The notes under the pieces were generated by a model. That model was given only the letters and a program-made list of their open reading frames with translations. It did not search any database and was not told the DNA's origin. Shown piece by piece: positions 16,695-25,377 of a stretch of DNA of 64,000 bases. Position 1 is the first letter of the stretch; every line of letters begins with the position of its first letter. Position numbers and translations under genes: made by a program. The stretch lies in the NCBI RefSeq assembly GCF_030412965.1, contig NZ_JAUHJQ010000001.1, positions 214,743-278,742 on the forward strand, given 5' to 3'. This stretch comes from Nocardioides oceani (GTDB lineage: Bacteria > Actinomycetota > Actinomycetes > Propionibacteriales > Nocardioidaceae).

Positions 16695-16811
16695 TGCGGG
16701 ACCTCCTGGGGAAGCGGCGGTCAGCCTCTGGTCGTGTCGATCTCGGTCTGGGTGATGTCTAACCGCGACCACCGACAGTGGGTGGCGACCAGGCATCGAG
16801 CAGACGTTCGA

Positions 16812-16879
16812 TCGAACGTGTGTACGACCGTAGAGCACATGTTCGAACAGATCAAGCATCTGTGCGAACGGATGTTCGA
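16812..16879 (-). promoter_or_regulatory. Two SOS (LexA) boxes upstream of the LysM gene
   Basis: The actinobacterial/Bacillus-type box is TCGAAC-N4-GTTCGA. At 16864-16879 the sequence is GCGAACGGATGTTCGA, one mismatch; at 16812-16827 it is TCGAACGTGTGTACGA, one mismatch. A further half-site GTTCGAAC lies between them. The boxes are 118-185 bp upstream of the LysM start. Confidence 0.75.
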
Positions 16880-16927
16880 AGGCTTCTCGCGCGCGACGGC
16901 GCCGAGGCGCGGCCGCCCGCCCCCGGG

Positions 16928-17707
16928 TCAGCGCAGCCGGCGACGCCCCTGGGCCGCGAAGGCGGCCAGCGCCGGGCCGGAGACCGACGGCGCGAGCTGC
17001 CCGACCCGCATCGCCGCGCCGCGCCAGCCGGGCAGTGTCCGCACGACCCGGCGCGAGCCCACGAGGTCGACCGCGGCCCGGGCGGTCTCCTCGACGGTCA
17101 GCATCCGGCCTCCGGAGGTGACCAGGCGCTTGGCCAGGCCGTCCTGGCGCATCTCGGCGACCATCGCGGTGTCGACGCCGTCGGGGCACAGCGCGTGCAC
17201 GCGCACCCCGCGCGGCGCCTCGAGGGACACCGAGGCGGCGAGCGAGACGACCGCGGCCTTCGTGGCGGCGTACAACGACAGGCCGGGCACCGGACCGAGG
17301 CCGGACAGCGAGGCCGTCAGCACGACGTCGCCCCCGCGCGACCCGAAGGCCGCCAGCGCCGCGCGGGTGCTCCACACGGCGCCCAGCAGGTTGACCTCGA
17401 CGAGCCGGCGCACCTGCTCGTCGGTGAGGTCGGCCAGGACGCCGTCGTCACCCACGCCGGCATTGGCGAACCAGGCCACGAGCTCGCCGTGCCGCGCGGC
17501 CGCCTCGGCGGCGTCCGCGTGCGAGGCGGGGTCGCGCACGTCCTGGGCGATCCCCTCGACCGCGCCGATCTCGCGGGCCGTGCGGGCCGCTCCCTCCCCG
17601 TCGACGTCGGTGACCACGACCCGGTGACCCCGCGCGACCATGAGCTCGGCGATCCCGCGGCCGATGCCGCGAGCCGCGCCGGTGACGACACAGCTGGTGT
17701 TCTCCAT
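16928..17707 (-). CDS. Short-chain dehydrogenase/reductase
   Basis: 259 residues, classical SDR fold. The NAD(P)-binding motif is VTGAARGIGRGIAE near residues 7-20, the Asp of VVTDVD suggests NAD preference, NAGVGDDG is the NAG motif near 83, and the catalytic Ser and YxxxK are in LTASLSG and LYAATKAAVV. C-terminal region is Arg-rich (QGRRRLR). The substrate is unknown. Start ATG 17707; a TTG at 17719 is in frame. It lies between lexA and the LysM gene, which are adjacent in mycobacteria, so it may be a lineage insertion. Its transcription is away from lexA. Confidence 0.85.
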   Translation of the reverse strand: MENTSCVVTGAARGIGRGIAELMVARGHRVVVTDVDGEGAARTAREIGAVEGIAQDVRDPASHADAAEAAARHGELVAWFANAGVGDDGVLADLTDEQVRRLVEVNLLGAVWSTRAALAAFGSRGGDVVLTASLSGLGPVPGLSLYAATKAAVVSLAASVSLEAPRGVRVHALCPDGVDTAMVAEMRQDGLAKRLVTSGGRMLTVEETARAAVDLVGSRRVVRTLPGWRGAAMRVGQLAPSVSGPALAAFAAQGRRRLR

Positions 17708-17785
17708 GGACCGATCCAACCAGCGCCCCGCCCACGGTCCTCGGCCGACCGTCGGAGGCGGTCGTCCACAGATCGCGACACGCCT

Positions 17786-17801
17786 TCGAACAGGTGTTTG
17801 A
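17786..17801 (+). promoter_or_regulatory. SOS (LexA) box upstream of lexA
   Basis: TCGAACAGGTGTTTGA differs from TCGAAC-N4-GTTCGA at one position. It lies 88-103 bp upstream of the lexA ATG, fitting autoregulation. Confidence 0.85.
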
Positions 17802-17888
17802 ACACGGGCACGGAACGCTCTACGGTGCTGCCAGCAGCCCCCACCGCCGCTCGCCCGTCACCGCGCTACCCCGGAAGGCACCTCTCTC

Positions 17889-18611
17889 ATGGCGAAGAAC
17901 CCCGGTCCCAAGGTCACCGAGATGCCCGACGGCGCGCCCGACGTCACCGGCCTGACCCCGCGCCAGACCCGGATCCTCGCCCACATCCGCGACAGCATCG
18001 AGGGGCGTGGCTACCCGCCCAGCATGCGCGAGATCGGCGACGCGGTCGGGCTGACCAGCTCCTCCAGCGTCGCCCACCAGCTGAAGGTCCTGGAGGAGAA
18101 GGGGTTCCTCAAGCGCGACCCGCACCGCCCGCGCGCCCTGGAGGTCTTCCTCCCCGAGGTGATGGCCGCGCGCCGGGCGATGTCGAGCGCGGACGACGGC
18201 TCGGTGGACGAGACGGGCGTGGGCGACATGCTCCCGGAGGCGCAGTACGTCCCGATGGTGGGCCGGATCGCGGCGGGCGGGCCGATCCTGGCCGAGGAGC
18301 GCGTGGAGGACGTCTTCCCGCTGCCCAAGCAGCTCGTGGGCGACGGCCAGCTCTTCCTGCTCGAGGTCTCCGGCGACTCGATGGTCGAGGCGGCGATCTG
18401 CAACGGCGACTACGTCGTCATCCGCCAGCAGCCGACCGCCGACAACGGCGAGATCGTCGCGGCGATGATCGACGGCGAGGCCACCGTCAAGACCTTCCAG
18501 CGCAAGGACGGCAAGGTCTGGCTGCTGCCCCACAACGCCGCCTACGAGCCGATCGACGGCACCCACGCGACCATCCTCGGGAAGGTGACCGCGGTCCTGC
18601 GCCGGATGTGA
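17889..18611 (+). CDS. lexA: SOS-response repressor and protease LexA
   Basis: 240 residues. The N-terminal winged helix-turn-helix ([33 protein letters not shown] and [18 protein letters not shown]) binds the SOS box; the C-terminal S24 peptidase domain holds the self-cleavage Ala-Gly bond in RIAAGGPI (about 128), the catalytic Ser in SGDSMVEA (about 164) and the catalytic Lys in ATVKTFQ (about 201). A linker of about 40 residues rich in charged residues separates the two. ATG at 17889. RecA-stimulated cleavage derepresses DNA-repair genes. An SOS box 88 bp upstream indicates autoregulation. Confidence 0.97.
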   Translation: MAKNPGPKVTEMPDGAPDVTGLTPRQTRILAHIRDSIEGRGYPPSMREIGDAVGLTSSSSVAHQLKVLEEKGFLKRDPHRPRALEVFLPEVMAARRAMSSADDGSVDETGVGDMLPEAQYVPMVGRIAAGGPILAEERVEDVFPLPKQLVGDGQLFLLEVSGDSMVEAAICNGDYVVIRQQPTADNGEIVAAMIDGEATVKTFQRKDGKVWLLPHNAAYEPIDGTHATILGKVTAVLRRM

Positions 18612-18651
18612 CCGACCGCTCCTGCTCGGGCGCCGGTGACTGACGACGACG

Positions 18652-18694
18652 CGACTCCGCCCCGATCGGCCGCTGGCCGATCGGGGCGGAGTCG
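18652..18694. terminator. Bidirectional terminator between lexA and the convergent secreted-protein gene
   Basis: A perfect 20-bp stem (18652-18671 with 18675-18694; core GCCCCGATCGGCC) closes a 3-nt loop. It lies between the convergent stops of lexA (18611) and the secreted-protein gene (18717), so it can end transcription from both sides. Confidence 0.85.
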
Positions 18695-18716
18695 TCCGTG
18701 CGTGGTGGAGCTGTGC

Positions 18717-19619
18717 TCAGCCGGCGAAGACGGCGACCTTGAGAACCGTCGTGGACTGGTCGTCGACGACCGCGCGCGGCGCGATGCTCTGGGTGAGGAC
18801 CTCACCGCCCTTGCCGCTCTTGCGCAGCGCCGCGGCGATCGCGGCGTTCTGCGAGCCGGCCGGCTTCTCGGTGACCTTGAGCGTGATCGGGAAGCCCTGG
18901 GCCCTCAGGCCCGCGACGGCCTTCTTCACCGCGGGCAGCCGGGTGAAGGAGATCTTGGTGGCCTTGGCGCCGCAGGTCTTCGTCGAGGTGGCGGTGACAC
19001 CGGCGCACGTGGGGATGAAGCGCTTCATCGTGTACGTCTGCGGCGGGTCGACCGGCTCGGGGTCGACCGGGCCACCGGAGCCTTCGGGGGCCACGACGGT
19101 CAGCGAGAACGCCCCGACCGGCTCCCCGTCGTCGATGCCCTCGACCGAGTCGACGGCGATGCGGTACGTCGTGCCGGCGACTGCGGTGAAGCTGACCTCG
19201 GAGAACAGCGACCCCCGGCAGGTCGAGCCCTGGGAGTCGTCGTTGGCGGCGACCTCGGTGACGGTCCGCAGCGCGGTGCCGGTGTAGACCGCGAGGCGGG
19301 AGTCGAAGGTGGTCCCGGTGCAGGTGTGCACGACCGTGGCGCCGTCGGCGGAGGCCGTCCACGAGTACCACATCGAGGCCAGCGGCTCCTCCCAGTCGGA
19401 GTCGGCGTGGTTGGGCTCGCCGTCCTGCCCGGTCGCCTCGGTGTTGTCACCGGTCACCGTGCCGCCGGTGGTGGGGATCGCCTGAGCGTTCGCGAAGTCG
19501 TCGTTGCTGGGCTCGTCGGCCAGCGCCGGCGTGAGCAGGGCGCCGGTCGAGGTGAGTGCGCCGGCGAGCAGCACGACGCCCGCCAGGGTGGAGCCGAGGA
19601 CGGGACGGGTTCGGGACAT
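18717..19619 (-). CDS. Secreted protein with an N-terminal PPC-like beta-sandwich domain
   Basis: 300 residues with a Sec signal peptide at 1-35 (MSRTRPVLGSTLAGVVLLAG...ALADEP). Residues about 38-180 match the common secreted beta-sandwich of the pre-peptidase/PPC type: SNDDFANAQAIPTTGG, GEPNHADSDWEEPLASMWYSW, TFDSRLAVYTG, VAANDDSQGS and FTAVAGTTYRIAVDSV. A Pro/Gly linker leads to a C-terminal domain of about 110 residues (YTMKRFIPTCAGVTATSTKTCGAKATK...) with two Cys, function unknown. GGAGA precedes the ATG. A perfect hairpin follows the stop. Confidence 0.75.
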   Translation of the reverse strand: MSRTRPVLGSTLAGVVLLAGALTSTGALLTPALADEPSNDDFANAQAIPTTGGTVTGDNTEATGQDGEPNHADSDWEEPLASMWYSWTASADGATVVHTCTGTTFDSRLAVYTGTALRTVTEVAANDDSQGSTCRGSLFSEVSFTAVAGTTYRIAVDSVEGIDDGEPVGAFSLTVVAPEGSGGPVDPEPVDPPQTYTMKRFIPTCAGVTATSTKTCGAKATKISFTRLPAVKKAVAGLRAQGFPITLKVTEKPAGSQNAAIAAALRKSGKGGEVLTQSIAPRAVVDDQSTTVLKVAVFAG

Positions 19620-19766
19620 GGGTTCTCCAGGGACGACGGGGGCGCGGGCGAGCGAAGCGGGACCGACGCTAGGGGCGGGGACTGCCGCAGGAGGTGGAAC
19701 GGTCCGGAAATGGCCCGTTCGGGTGGCTCCGGCGGTCCCCGACCGGCCGGAAAGGGTGACGGATCA

Positions 19767-19799
19767 GGGGCGAATCAGGTGCGACTCAGGTGCGACTCG
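19767..19799 (+). promoter_or_regulatory. Three 11-bp direct repeats upstream of the PAP2 gene
   Basis: GGGGCGAATCA (19767-19777), GGTGCGACTCA (19778-19788) and GGTGCGACTCG (19789-19799) are head to tail with an 11-bp period, about one helical turn. This is the spacing recognised by OmpR/PhoP-type response regulators. They end about 48 bp upstream of the PAP2 start. The regulator is unknown. Confidence 0.45.
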
Positions 19800-19847
19800 G
19801 GGCTAAGCCAGGTGCTCAACCGGGCCGGGATGCGGCAATCTGGGGCC

Positions 19848-20714
19848 GTGAGCAGTCCCAGCAGCCCCACGAGGTACCCCCGCCTGCGGCGCGGCGGGGC
19901 CGAGCTGGTCCTGGTCCTGACGCTCTACGTCCTCTACAGCGGCTCCCGCCTGTTCGCCGACGACTCCCTCGCTCCCGCCGTGCTCCGGGCCCAGGAGCTG
20001 CTGGACGTCGAGGAGCTCGTCGGCCTGCACTGGGAGGCCGCGCTCAACCAGGTCTTCGTGGACATGAAGGTGCTCGGCCTGCTCTCGAGCTACTGGTACG
20101 CCACCGCCCACTACGTCGTCACCGCCGTCGCGCTGCTGTGGCTCTACCGCCTCGGCGAGCGCCAGTACGTACCCGCCCGCCGCGCCCTCGTCGCGGCGAC
20201 GCTGGTCGGCCTGGCCCTCTACCTCCTCCTGCCGACCGCTCCCCCCCGCTTCGTCGACGGGTACGTCGACGTGCTCTCGCTCCACGCCGCCGACGGCTGG
20301 TGGGGCTCGGACGCCTCCGCCCCGAAGGGGCTCGGCGGCCTGACCAACCAGCTCGCCGCGTTCCCCTCCCTCCACGCCGGCTGGGCGCTGTGGGTGGCGA
20401 TCGTGGTCCAGACCAACGCCCGCCGGCCCTGGACCCGGGCCCTCGGCTGGGGGCACGCCGCCGTCACCGCCGTGGTGATCGTCGGCACCGGCAACCACTG
20501 GGTCCTCGACGCCGTCGCCGGCTGGCTCGTCATCGGCGTGGGCTTCCTCCTGGCGGCCCGGCTCGGCCGCCGACTGGATCGCCGACTGGATCGCCGGCTG
20601 GATCGCCGGCTGGATCGCCGACCGGACCACCCGCGCTCGGAGCCGGCCGCTGCGAACGGCCCGAAGATGGTCCCGACGGGTCATAGGCAGGACAGCTCCA
20701 CCACGGTTGGCTGA
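19848..20714 (+). CDS. PAP2-family membrane phosphatase/inositolphosphotransferase-like protein
   Basis: 288 residues if the GTG at 19848 is used, 294 from an ATG at 19830; no clear ribosome-binding site decides. Six hydrophobic helices are visible. The PAP2_3 catalytic residues lie in FPSLHAGWALW (His) and GNHWVLDAVAGW (His, Asp), as in actinobacterial Ipt/Aur1-type and lipid phosphatases, so it acts on a phospholipid or polyprenyl phosphate at the outer face of the membrane. The cytoplasmic tail is built of four 12-bp tandem repeats giving RRLD units. Upstream are three 11-bp direct repeats. Confidence 0.8.
   Translation: MSSPSSPTRYPRLRRGGAELVLVLTLYVLYSGSRLFADDSLAPAVLRAQELLDVEELVGLHWEAALNQVFVDMKVLGLLSSYWYATAHYVVTAVALLWLYRLGERQYVPARRALVAATLVGLALYLLLPTAPPRFVDGYVDVLSLHAADGWWGSDASAPKGLGGLTNQLAAFPSLHAGWALWVAIVVQTNARRPWTRALGWGHAAVTAVVIVGTGNHWVLDAVAGWLVIGVGFLLAARLGRRLDRRLDRRLDRRLDRRPDHPRSEPAAANGPKMVPTGHRQDSSTTVG
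20569..20616 (+). repeat. 12-bp tandem repeat encoding RRLD units in the PAP2 tail
   Basis: Units GCCGACTGGATC (20569, 20581) and GCCGGCTGGATC (20593, 20605), then a degenerate fifth (20617). The copies encode a repeated Arg-Arg-Leu-Asp stretch just after the last transmembrane helix and are likely to vary in number. Confidence 0.85.
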
Positions 20715-20769
20715 GCGTCGGCCCGGGCGTGGACCCGTCGCCGGAGTCCCCCACCCGCACGGAGCCGTC

Positions 20770-22278
20770 ATGCCACGCACCCGCCCGTCCCGTCCGTTCG
20801 GCCGCACCCTCGTCGTGGGGCTGCTCGCGCTGGCCGTCGCCCTCGTGCCCGGGCTGGCCGGGGCGACGCCCACGGCCGGCAACCGGACCGGGCAGGACGC
20901 GGGAGCGAGCCGGCCGGCGACGTACGCCGCCGACGCGGCGAGCCGCCGAGCGGCCGCCGGCCGTCTCGCCGCCGCCCGCTCCGCCCTCGCCGGCGACGGG
21001 CGGGACGCGACCGAGGCGCTCCGGCAGCTGCGGATGGCGCGCTCCTCCCTGGACCGGGCCGACCGGCGCGCCGCCGACCGACTGCTCGCCCGTCCCGCCA
21101 GCCGCAAGCGCTCGTGCACGGTCGTGTGCGTGCACTGGTCGACGTCGGGCCGCCACCGGGCGACCACGGCCTGGGCCAAGCGGGTCCTCGCCATCACCGG
21201 GTCGGTGCACCGCACGCTGACCACGGCCGGCTACCGCTCGCCCAAGGCCGACGGCACGGTGGGCGGCAACGCCAAGACCGACGTCTACGTCCAGGACCTC
21301 GACGACGGCCTCTACGGCTACTGCACCAGCGACCAGAAGACCAAGGCCTTCGACGTGTGGGCCTACTGCGTGGTCGACAACGACTACCGCGGCTTCCCGA
21401 CCGGGACCCCGCTGCAGAACCTGCAGGTGACCGTGGCACACGAGTACTTCCACGCCGTCCAGTTCGCCTACGACTCCTACGAGGACACCTGGCTGCTCGA
21501 GGGCAGCGCGGCGTGGGTGGAGGAGGCCCTGTTCGACGCGGTCGACGACAACCGGCAGTACCTCTCCTCCAGCCCCCTGTCGCACCCCGGGCGGCCGATG
21601 GACCGTTCCGGCGGCACCTTCCACTACGGCACCTGGCTGTTCTTCGAGCACCTCGCCGGCGTGCTCCCGGAGCGCGAGGGCGGGCTGCCGGTCGTGGTCC
21701 GCGACATCTGGCGCGCCGCGGACGCCCGCAAGGGTGCCCCGGACCTGCACTCCACCGACGCCGTCAGCGCCGTGCTCGAGGCGGCCGGAACCGACCTGCC
21801 GTCGACCTTCGCCGGGTTCGCGACCGCCAACCGCCGGCCGGCGGAGTGGTACGCCGAGGGCTCGGCGACGGAGTACGACCCGGCTCCGGCCGCGGAGACC
21901 GCGACCCTCGCCCTCGGCGCCCCCACGACGTGGAGCCCCCGGGTGGACCACCTCACCAGCGCCACGCTGGCCGCCAAGCCGCCCGCCTCCGCGACCAGCG
22001 CGGCCATCGTGGTCGACCTGCCCGCGAGCGGCGCGGTCCGAGCCGTGGCCACAGTCGTCCTCACCGACGGGACCAGCTCGAGCTACCTCATCCCCCTCGA
22101 CGGCGCCGGCCACGGGACGGCCACCGCGCCGTTCGCCGCCGGGTCCGTGATCGCGGTGGAGGTGACGGTCGCGAACGCCGACGTCCGGTACGAGTGCTGG
22201 CAGCGCACCGACTTCGCCTGCGGCGGCCGGCCCCTCGGCGACGGGCAGGGGGCGCGGGTGCAGGTCACGGCGCGTTGA
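20770..22278 (+). CDS. Secreted putative metallopeptidase (MXAN_6640-type)
   Basis: 502 residues with a Sec signal peptide (1-33, RTLVVGLLALAVALVPGLAGA). Residues 60-115 are an Ala/Arg-rich helical region. The catalytic domain carries HEYFHAVQFAYD (HExxH zinc site, near residue 222) and a downstream LLEGSAAWVEEALFD, where Glu residues give the third ligand; these are the hallmarks of a secreted metallopeptidase family whose members show W(x)nEGTATWxE. A beta-sandwich-like C-terminal domain of about 130 residues follows (VVDLPASGAVRAVATVVL). ATG at 20770, GGAG just upstream. Substrate unknown. Confidence 0.78.
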   Translation: MPRTRPSRPFGRTLVVGLLALAVALVPGLAGATPTAGNRTGQDAGASRPATYAADAASRRAAAGRLAAARSALAGDGRDATEALRQLRMARSSLDRADRRAADRLLARPASRKRSCTVVCVHWSTSGRHRATTAWAKRVLAITGSVHRTLTTAGYRSPKADGTVGGNAKTDVYVQDLDDGLYGYCTSDQKTKAFDVWAYCVVDNDYRGFPTGTPLQNLQVTVAHEYFHAVQFAYDSYEDTWLLEGSAAWVEEALFDAVDDNRQYLSSSPLSHPGRPMDRSGGTFHYGTWLFFEHLAGVLPEREGGLPVVVRDIWRAADARKGAPDLHSTDAVSAVLEAAGTDLPSTFAGFATANRRPAEWYAEGSATEYDPAPAAETATLALGAPTTWSPRVDHLTSATLAAKPPASATSAAIVVDLPASGAVRAVATVVLTDGTSSSYLIPLDGAGHGTATAPFAAGSVIAVEVTVANADVRYECWQRTDFACGGRPLGDGQGARVQVTAR

Positions 22279-22360
22279 CCACGCGACGTACGCCGCCTGA
22301 ACAGACGGTGCTCACACCCGTGGGGGCATCACATCCGCGCTCCCCCGTCGTTGACGCAGC

Positions 22361-24079
22361 GTGACCACGACCCACCCCGACCGGCCGGGCCCGCAGGGCA
22401 CCGTCGGCCGCCGCACCGTCGTCGCCACCGGGGCCGTGGGCCTCGGCGTCGCGTCGGTCGCCTCGGCCGTCCCCGCCACCGGCACCACCGCCGCCCCGAC
22501 CGCGCGGGGCCACCGCGTCTTCCAGCACGGCGTCGCCTCCGGCGACCCGCTCCCCGAGTCGGTGCTGATCTGGACCCGGGTCACGCCGACCCGGGCGGCG
22601 ACGCCCGGGTCGGGCCGCGGGCCCCGGACCGAGGTGCGCTGGGAGGTCGCCACCGACCGCGCCTTCCGCGACGTCGTGCGCCGCGGCACCTTCGTCACCA
22701 GCGCCGGGCGCGACCACACCGTCAAGCTCGACGTCACCAGCCTGCGGCCCGCGACCTGGTACCACTACCGCTTCACCGCCGCCGGCCAGCGCAGCCGCGT
22801 CGGTCGCACCCGCACCGCCCCCGCGCCCGGTGCGACGCCGCGCAACCTGCGCTTCGGCGTCGTCTCGTGCGCGAACTACCAGGCCGGCTACTTCGGCGCG
22901 TACCGCCACCTCGCCCGCCGCGACGACCTGCACGCCGTGCTGCACCTCGGTGACTACCTCTACGAGTACGAGGCCGGCTACTACGGCGCCGGCGACGTCA
23001 TCGTCCGCCGCCACGAGCCGGCCGGGGAGATCGTCTCCCTCGACGACTACCGGCAGCGGCACGCGCAGTACAAGGCCGACCAGGACCTCCAGGACCTCCA
23101 CGCGACGGCGCCGTTCATCACCGTCTGGGACGACCACGAGAGCGCGAACGACGCCTGGCGCGAGGGCGCCGAGAACCACACGGCCGGGTCAGGCGCCGGC
23201 GGCGAGGGCGCCTGGCGTCGGCGCCGCGCCCGCGCGCACCGGGCCTACGACGAGTGGATGCCCGTCCGCCTCGACGGCACGGCGCGCCTCGGCGACGGGA
23301 CCCGCCTCTACCGCCGCCTGCAGTTCGGCACCCTCGCGGAGCTGAGCATGCTCGACCTGCGCACCTACCGCAGCGAGCAGGTCGCCGTGCCGGCCCTCGA
23401 CCCGGCCGTCAGCGACCCCGACCGCACCATCACCGGCCGCGAGCAGATGCGCTGGCTCAAGGCGTCGCTGGCCCGCGACGCCGCCCAGTGGAAGCTGGTC
23501 GGCAACCCGGTGATGATCGCGCCGGTCACCTTCGCCGCGCTGCCCGCGGACCTCGTCACCCCGGTCAACGACGTCACCGGCCTGCTCCCCCAGGACGGGC
23601 TGCCCTACAACGTCGACCAGTGGGACGGCTACACCGACGACCGGCGCGAGCTGTTCGCCCACATCCGCGACCGCGGCATCAAGGACACCGTCTTCCTCAC
23701 CGGCGACATCCACTCCGGGTGGGCCTCGGACCTGCCCTTCGACCGCGGGCTGTACCCGGTCGCCGGGGACACCGCCGGCGTGGAGTTCGTCTGCTCGTCG
23801 GTCACCTCCGACAACCTCAAGGACATCCTGGGCGTGCCGCCGCGCACCGCGAGCCGTGCGGTCGAGCAGGCCATCCTCGCCGCCAACCCGCACATCAAGT
23901 ACCTCGACTTCGACTCCCACGGGTACTCCGTGCTCGACGTGACCCCCGCCCGCGTGCAGATGGACTGGTACGTCATCGGCTCCCGTCTCGACCGGACCAC
24001 GAGCGCCACCTGGTCACGCTCCTTCGCCACCCGCGCCGGCACCAACAAGGTCGTCGCCGTCGATCGGCCGGTGCGCTGA
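22361..24079 (+). CDS. phoD: Tat-exported alkaline phosphatase PhoD
   Basis: 572 residues, GTG start. The N-terminus GRRTVVATGAVGLG is a twin-arginine signal; a PhoD_N beta domain follows (HGVASGDPLPESVLIWTRVTP), then the PhoD phosphodiesterase/phosphatase core: VVSCANYQ, LHLGDYLYEYEAGYYG, FITVWDDHESANDAW, VGNPVMIAPV, FLTGDIHSGW and VEFVCSSVTSDN. These carry the Fe/Ca-binding Cys, Asp, Asn and His residues of the family. Secreted phosphodiesterase acting on phosphate esters and lipids. Next gene starts one base before its stop (TGATG), so both Tat phosphatases are co-expressed. Confidence 0.92.
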   Translation: MTTTHPDRPGPQGTVGRRTVVATGAVGLGVASVASAVPATGTTAAPTARGHRVFQHGVASGDPLPESVLIWTRVTPTRAATPGSGRGPRTEVRWEVATDRAFRDVVRRGTFVTSAGRDHTVKLDVTSLRPATWYHYRFTAAGQRSRVGRTRTAPAPGATPRNLRFGVVSCANYQAGYFGAYRHLARRDDLHAVLHLGDYLYEYEAGYYGAGDVIVRRHEPAGEIVSLDDYRQRHAQYKADQDLQDLHATAPFITVWDDHESANDAWREGAENHTAGSGAGGEGAWRRRRARAHRAYDEWMPVRLDGTARLGDGTRLYRRLQFGTLAELSMLDLRTYRSEQVAVPALDPAVSDPDRTITGREQMRWLKASLARDAAQWKLVGNPVMIAPVTFAALPADLVTPVNDVTGLLPQDGLPYNVDQWDGYTDDRRELFAHIRDRGIKDTVFLTGDIHSGWASDLPFDRGLYPVAGDTAGVEFVCSSVTSDNLKDILGVPPRTASRAVEQAILAANPHIKYLDFDSHGYSVLDVTPARVQMDWYVIGSRLDRTTSATWSRSFATRAGTNKVVAVDRPVR

Positions 24080-25377
24080 TGTGCGTGCCCGGCACCGGCC
24101 GCACCACCCCGCCGGCCGCGAGCGACCGGCGTACCGTCCTCAAGGTCGCGGGCGCCGGCGGCCTCGCGCTGACCTTCTCCACGGCCCTCGGCACCCCGAC
24201 GTACGCCGCCGGGAACCGTGACCGCCGCCGCGCCTACGTGCTGGTGGTCGACGGGTGCCGCCCCGACGAGATCGACAGCGGCCTGATGCCGAACCTCGCC
24301 GCGCTCCGGGCCGGCGGGCGGCACCACCCGCGGGCGCACTCGCTGCCCGTCATGGAGACGGTGCCGAACCACGTGATGATGATGACCGGCGTCCGCCCCG
24401 ACCGCAGCGGCGTGCCCGCCAACGACATCTACGACCGCGGGCTGGGCGAGACCCGCACGATGGACCGGCCGAGCGACATCCGCACCACCACCGTCATCGA
24501 GCGGCTCAACCGGCAGGGGCTCCGGACCGGGACCGTGCTGAGCAAGGACTACCTCTACGGGGTCTTCGGCGAGCGCGCCACGCACCGGTGGGAGCCGTTC
24601 CCGCTGCTGCCGGTGACCGACCACGCGCCCGACGTGTTCACGATGGAGGCCGCGCTCGGGATGGTCGAGGAGTTCGACCCGCACCTGGTCTTCGTCAACC
24701 TCGGCGACGTCGACCGGGTGGGGCACAGCGACCTCACCGGCGGCACCCTGCAGGCGCTGCGCCGGGCCGCGCTCGTCTCGACCGACCTGCAGGTGGGGCG
24801 TTTCGTCGACATGCTGAGGTCGACCGGCCGGTGGGGGCGCTCGATCGTCGTCGTGCTCGCCGACCACTCGATGGACTGGTCGCGGCCCGACCGGGTGGTC
24901 TCCCTGACCTCGCCGCTCGCCGAGGACCCGCTGCTGGCCGGCAACGTCGCGGTGGCCCAGAACGGCGGCGCGGACCTGCTCTACTGGACCGGACCGGAGG
25001 GGCAGCGCGACCGCGGCGTCGCCCGGATGCTCGCCGTCGCCCGGAGCACCCCTGGCGTCCTCTCGGCCCACGACCGGGCCCGCACCTCGTGGCTGCGCCT
25101 GGGGCCGAACGCCGGCGACGTCATCGCCTACTGCCGCGCGGGCTGGCGGTTCAGCGACCCCGACGTCGTCTCCAACCCCATCCCCGGCAACCACGGCCAC
25201 CCGGCGACGCGACCGATCCCGTTCTTCATCGGCGGCGGCCACCCGGCCGCCGCGAAGGCCGTGTCCTCGGAGCTGGCCGCGACCGTCGACGTCGCGCCCA
25301 CCATCGCGTCGTTCTTCGGGCTGCGCGGCGCGCCGCGTGGCGGTTGGGACGGGCGCTCGCGGCTGGCCGCTGGTTGA
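24079..25377 (+). CDS. Tat-exported alkaline-phosphatase-superfamily phosphodiesterase
   Basis: 432 residues. Twin-arginine signal SDRRTVLKVAGAGGLAL near the N-terminus. The type I phosphodiesterase/nucleotide pyrophosphatase core is seen in VVDGCRPDEI (metal Asp), METVPNHVMMMTG (nucleophilic Thr), NLGDVDRVGHSD, VLADHSMDWS (Asp-His) and PGNHGHPATRPIPFFIGG. It likely hydrolyses extracellular phosphate diesters with PhoD, to which it is coupled by a TGATG junction. The last codons (AAG then TGA) run into the repeat island, and the stop codon is the TGA of the repeat's GGTTGAT. Confidence 0.85.
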   Translation: MCVPGTGRTTPPAASDRRTVLKVAGAGGLALTFSTALGTPTYAAGNRDRRRAYVLVVDGCRPDEIDSGLMPNLAALRAGGRHHPRAHSLPVMETVPNHVMMMTGVRPDRSGVPANDIYDRGLGETRTMDRPSDIRTTTVIERLNRQGLRTGTVLSKDYLYGVFGERATHRWEPFPLLPVTDHAPDVFTMEAALGMVEEFDPHLVFVNLGDVDRVGHSDLTGGTLQALRRAALVSTDLQVGRFVDMLRSTGRWGRSIVVVLADHSMDWSRPDRVVSLTSPLAEDPLLAGNVAVAQNGGADLLYWTGPEGQRDRGVARMLAVARSTPGVLSAHDRARTSWLRLGPNAGDVIAYCRAGWRFSDPDVVSNPIPGNHGHPATRPIPFFIGGGHPAAAKAVSSELAATVDVAPTIASFFGLRGAPRGGWDGRSRLAAG

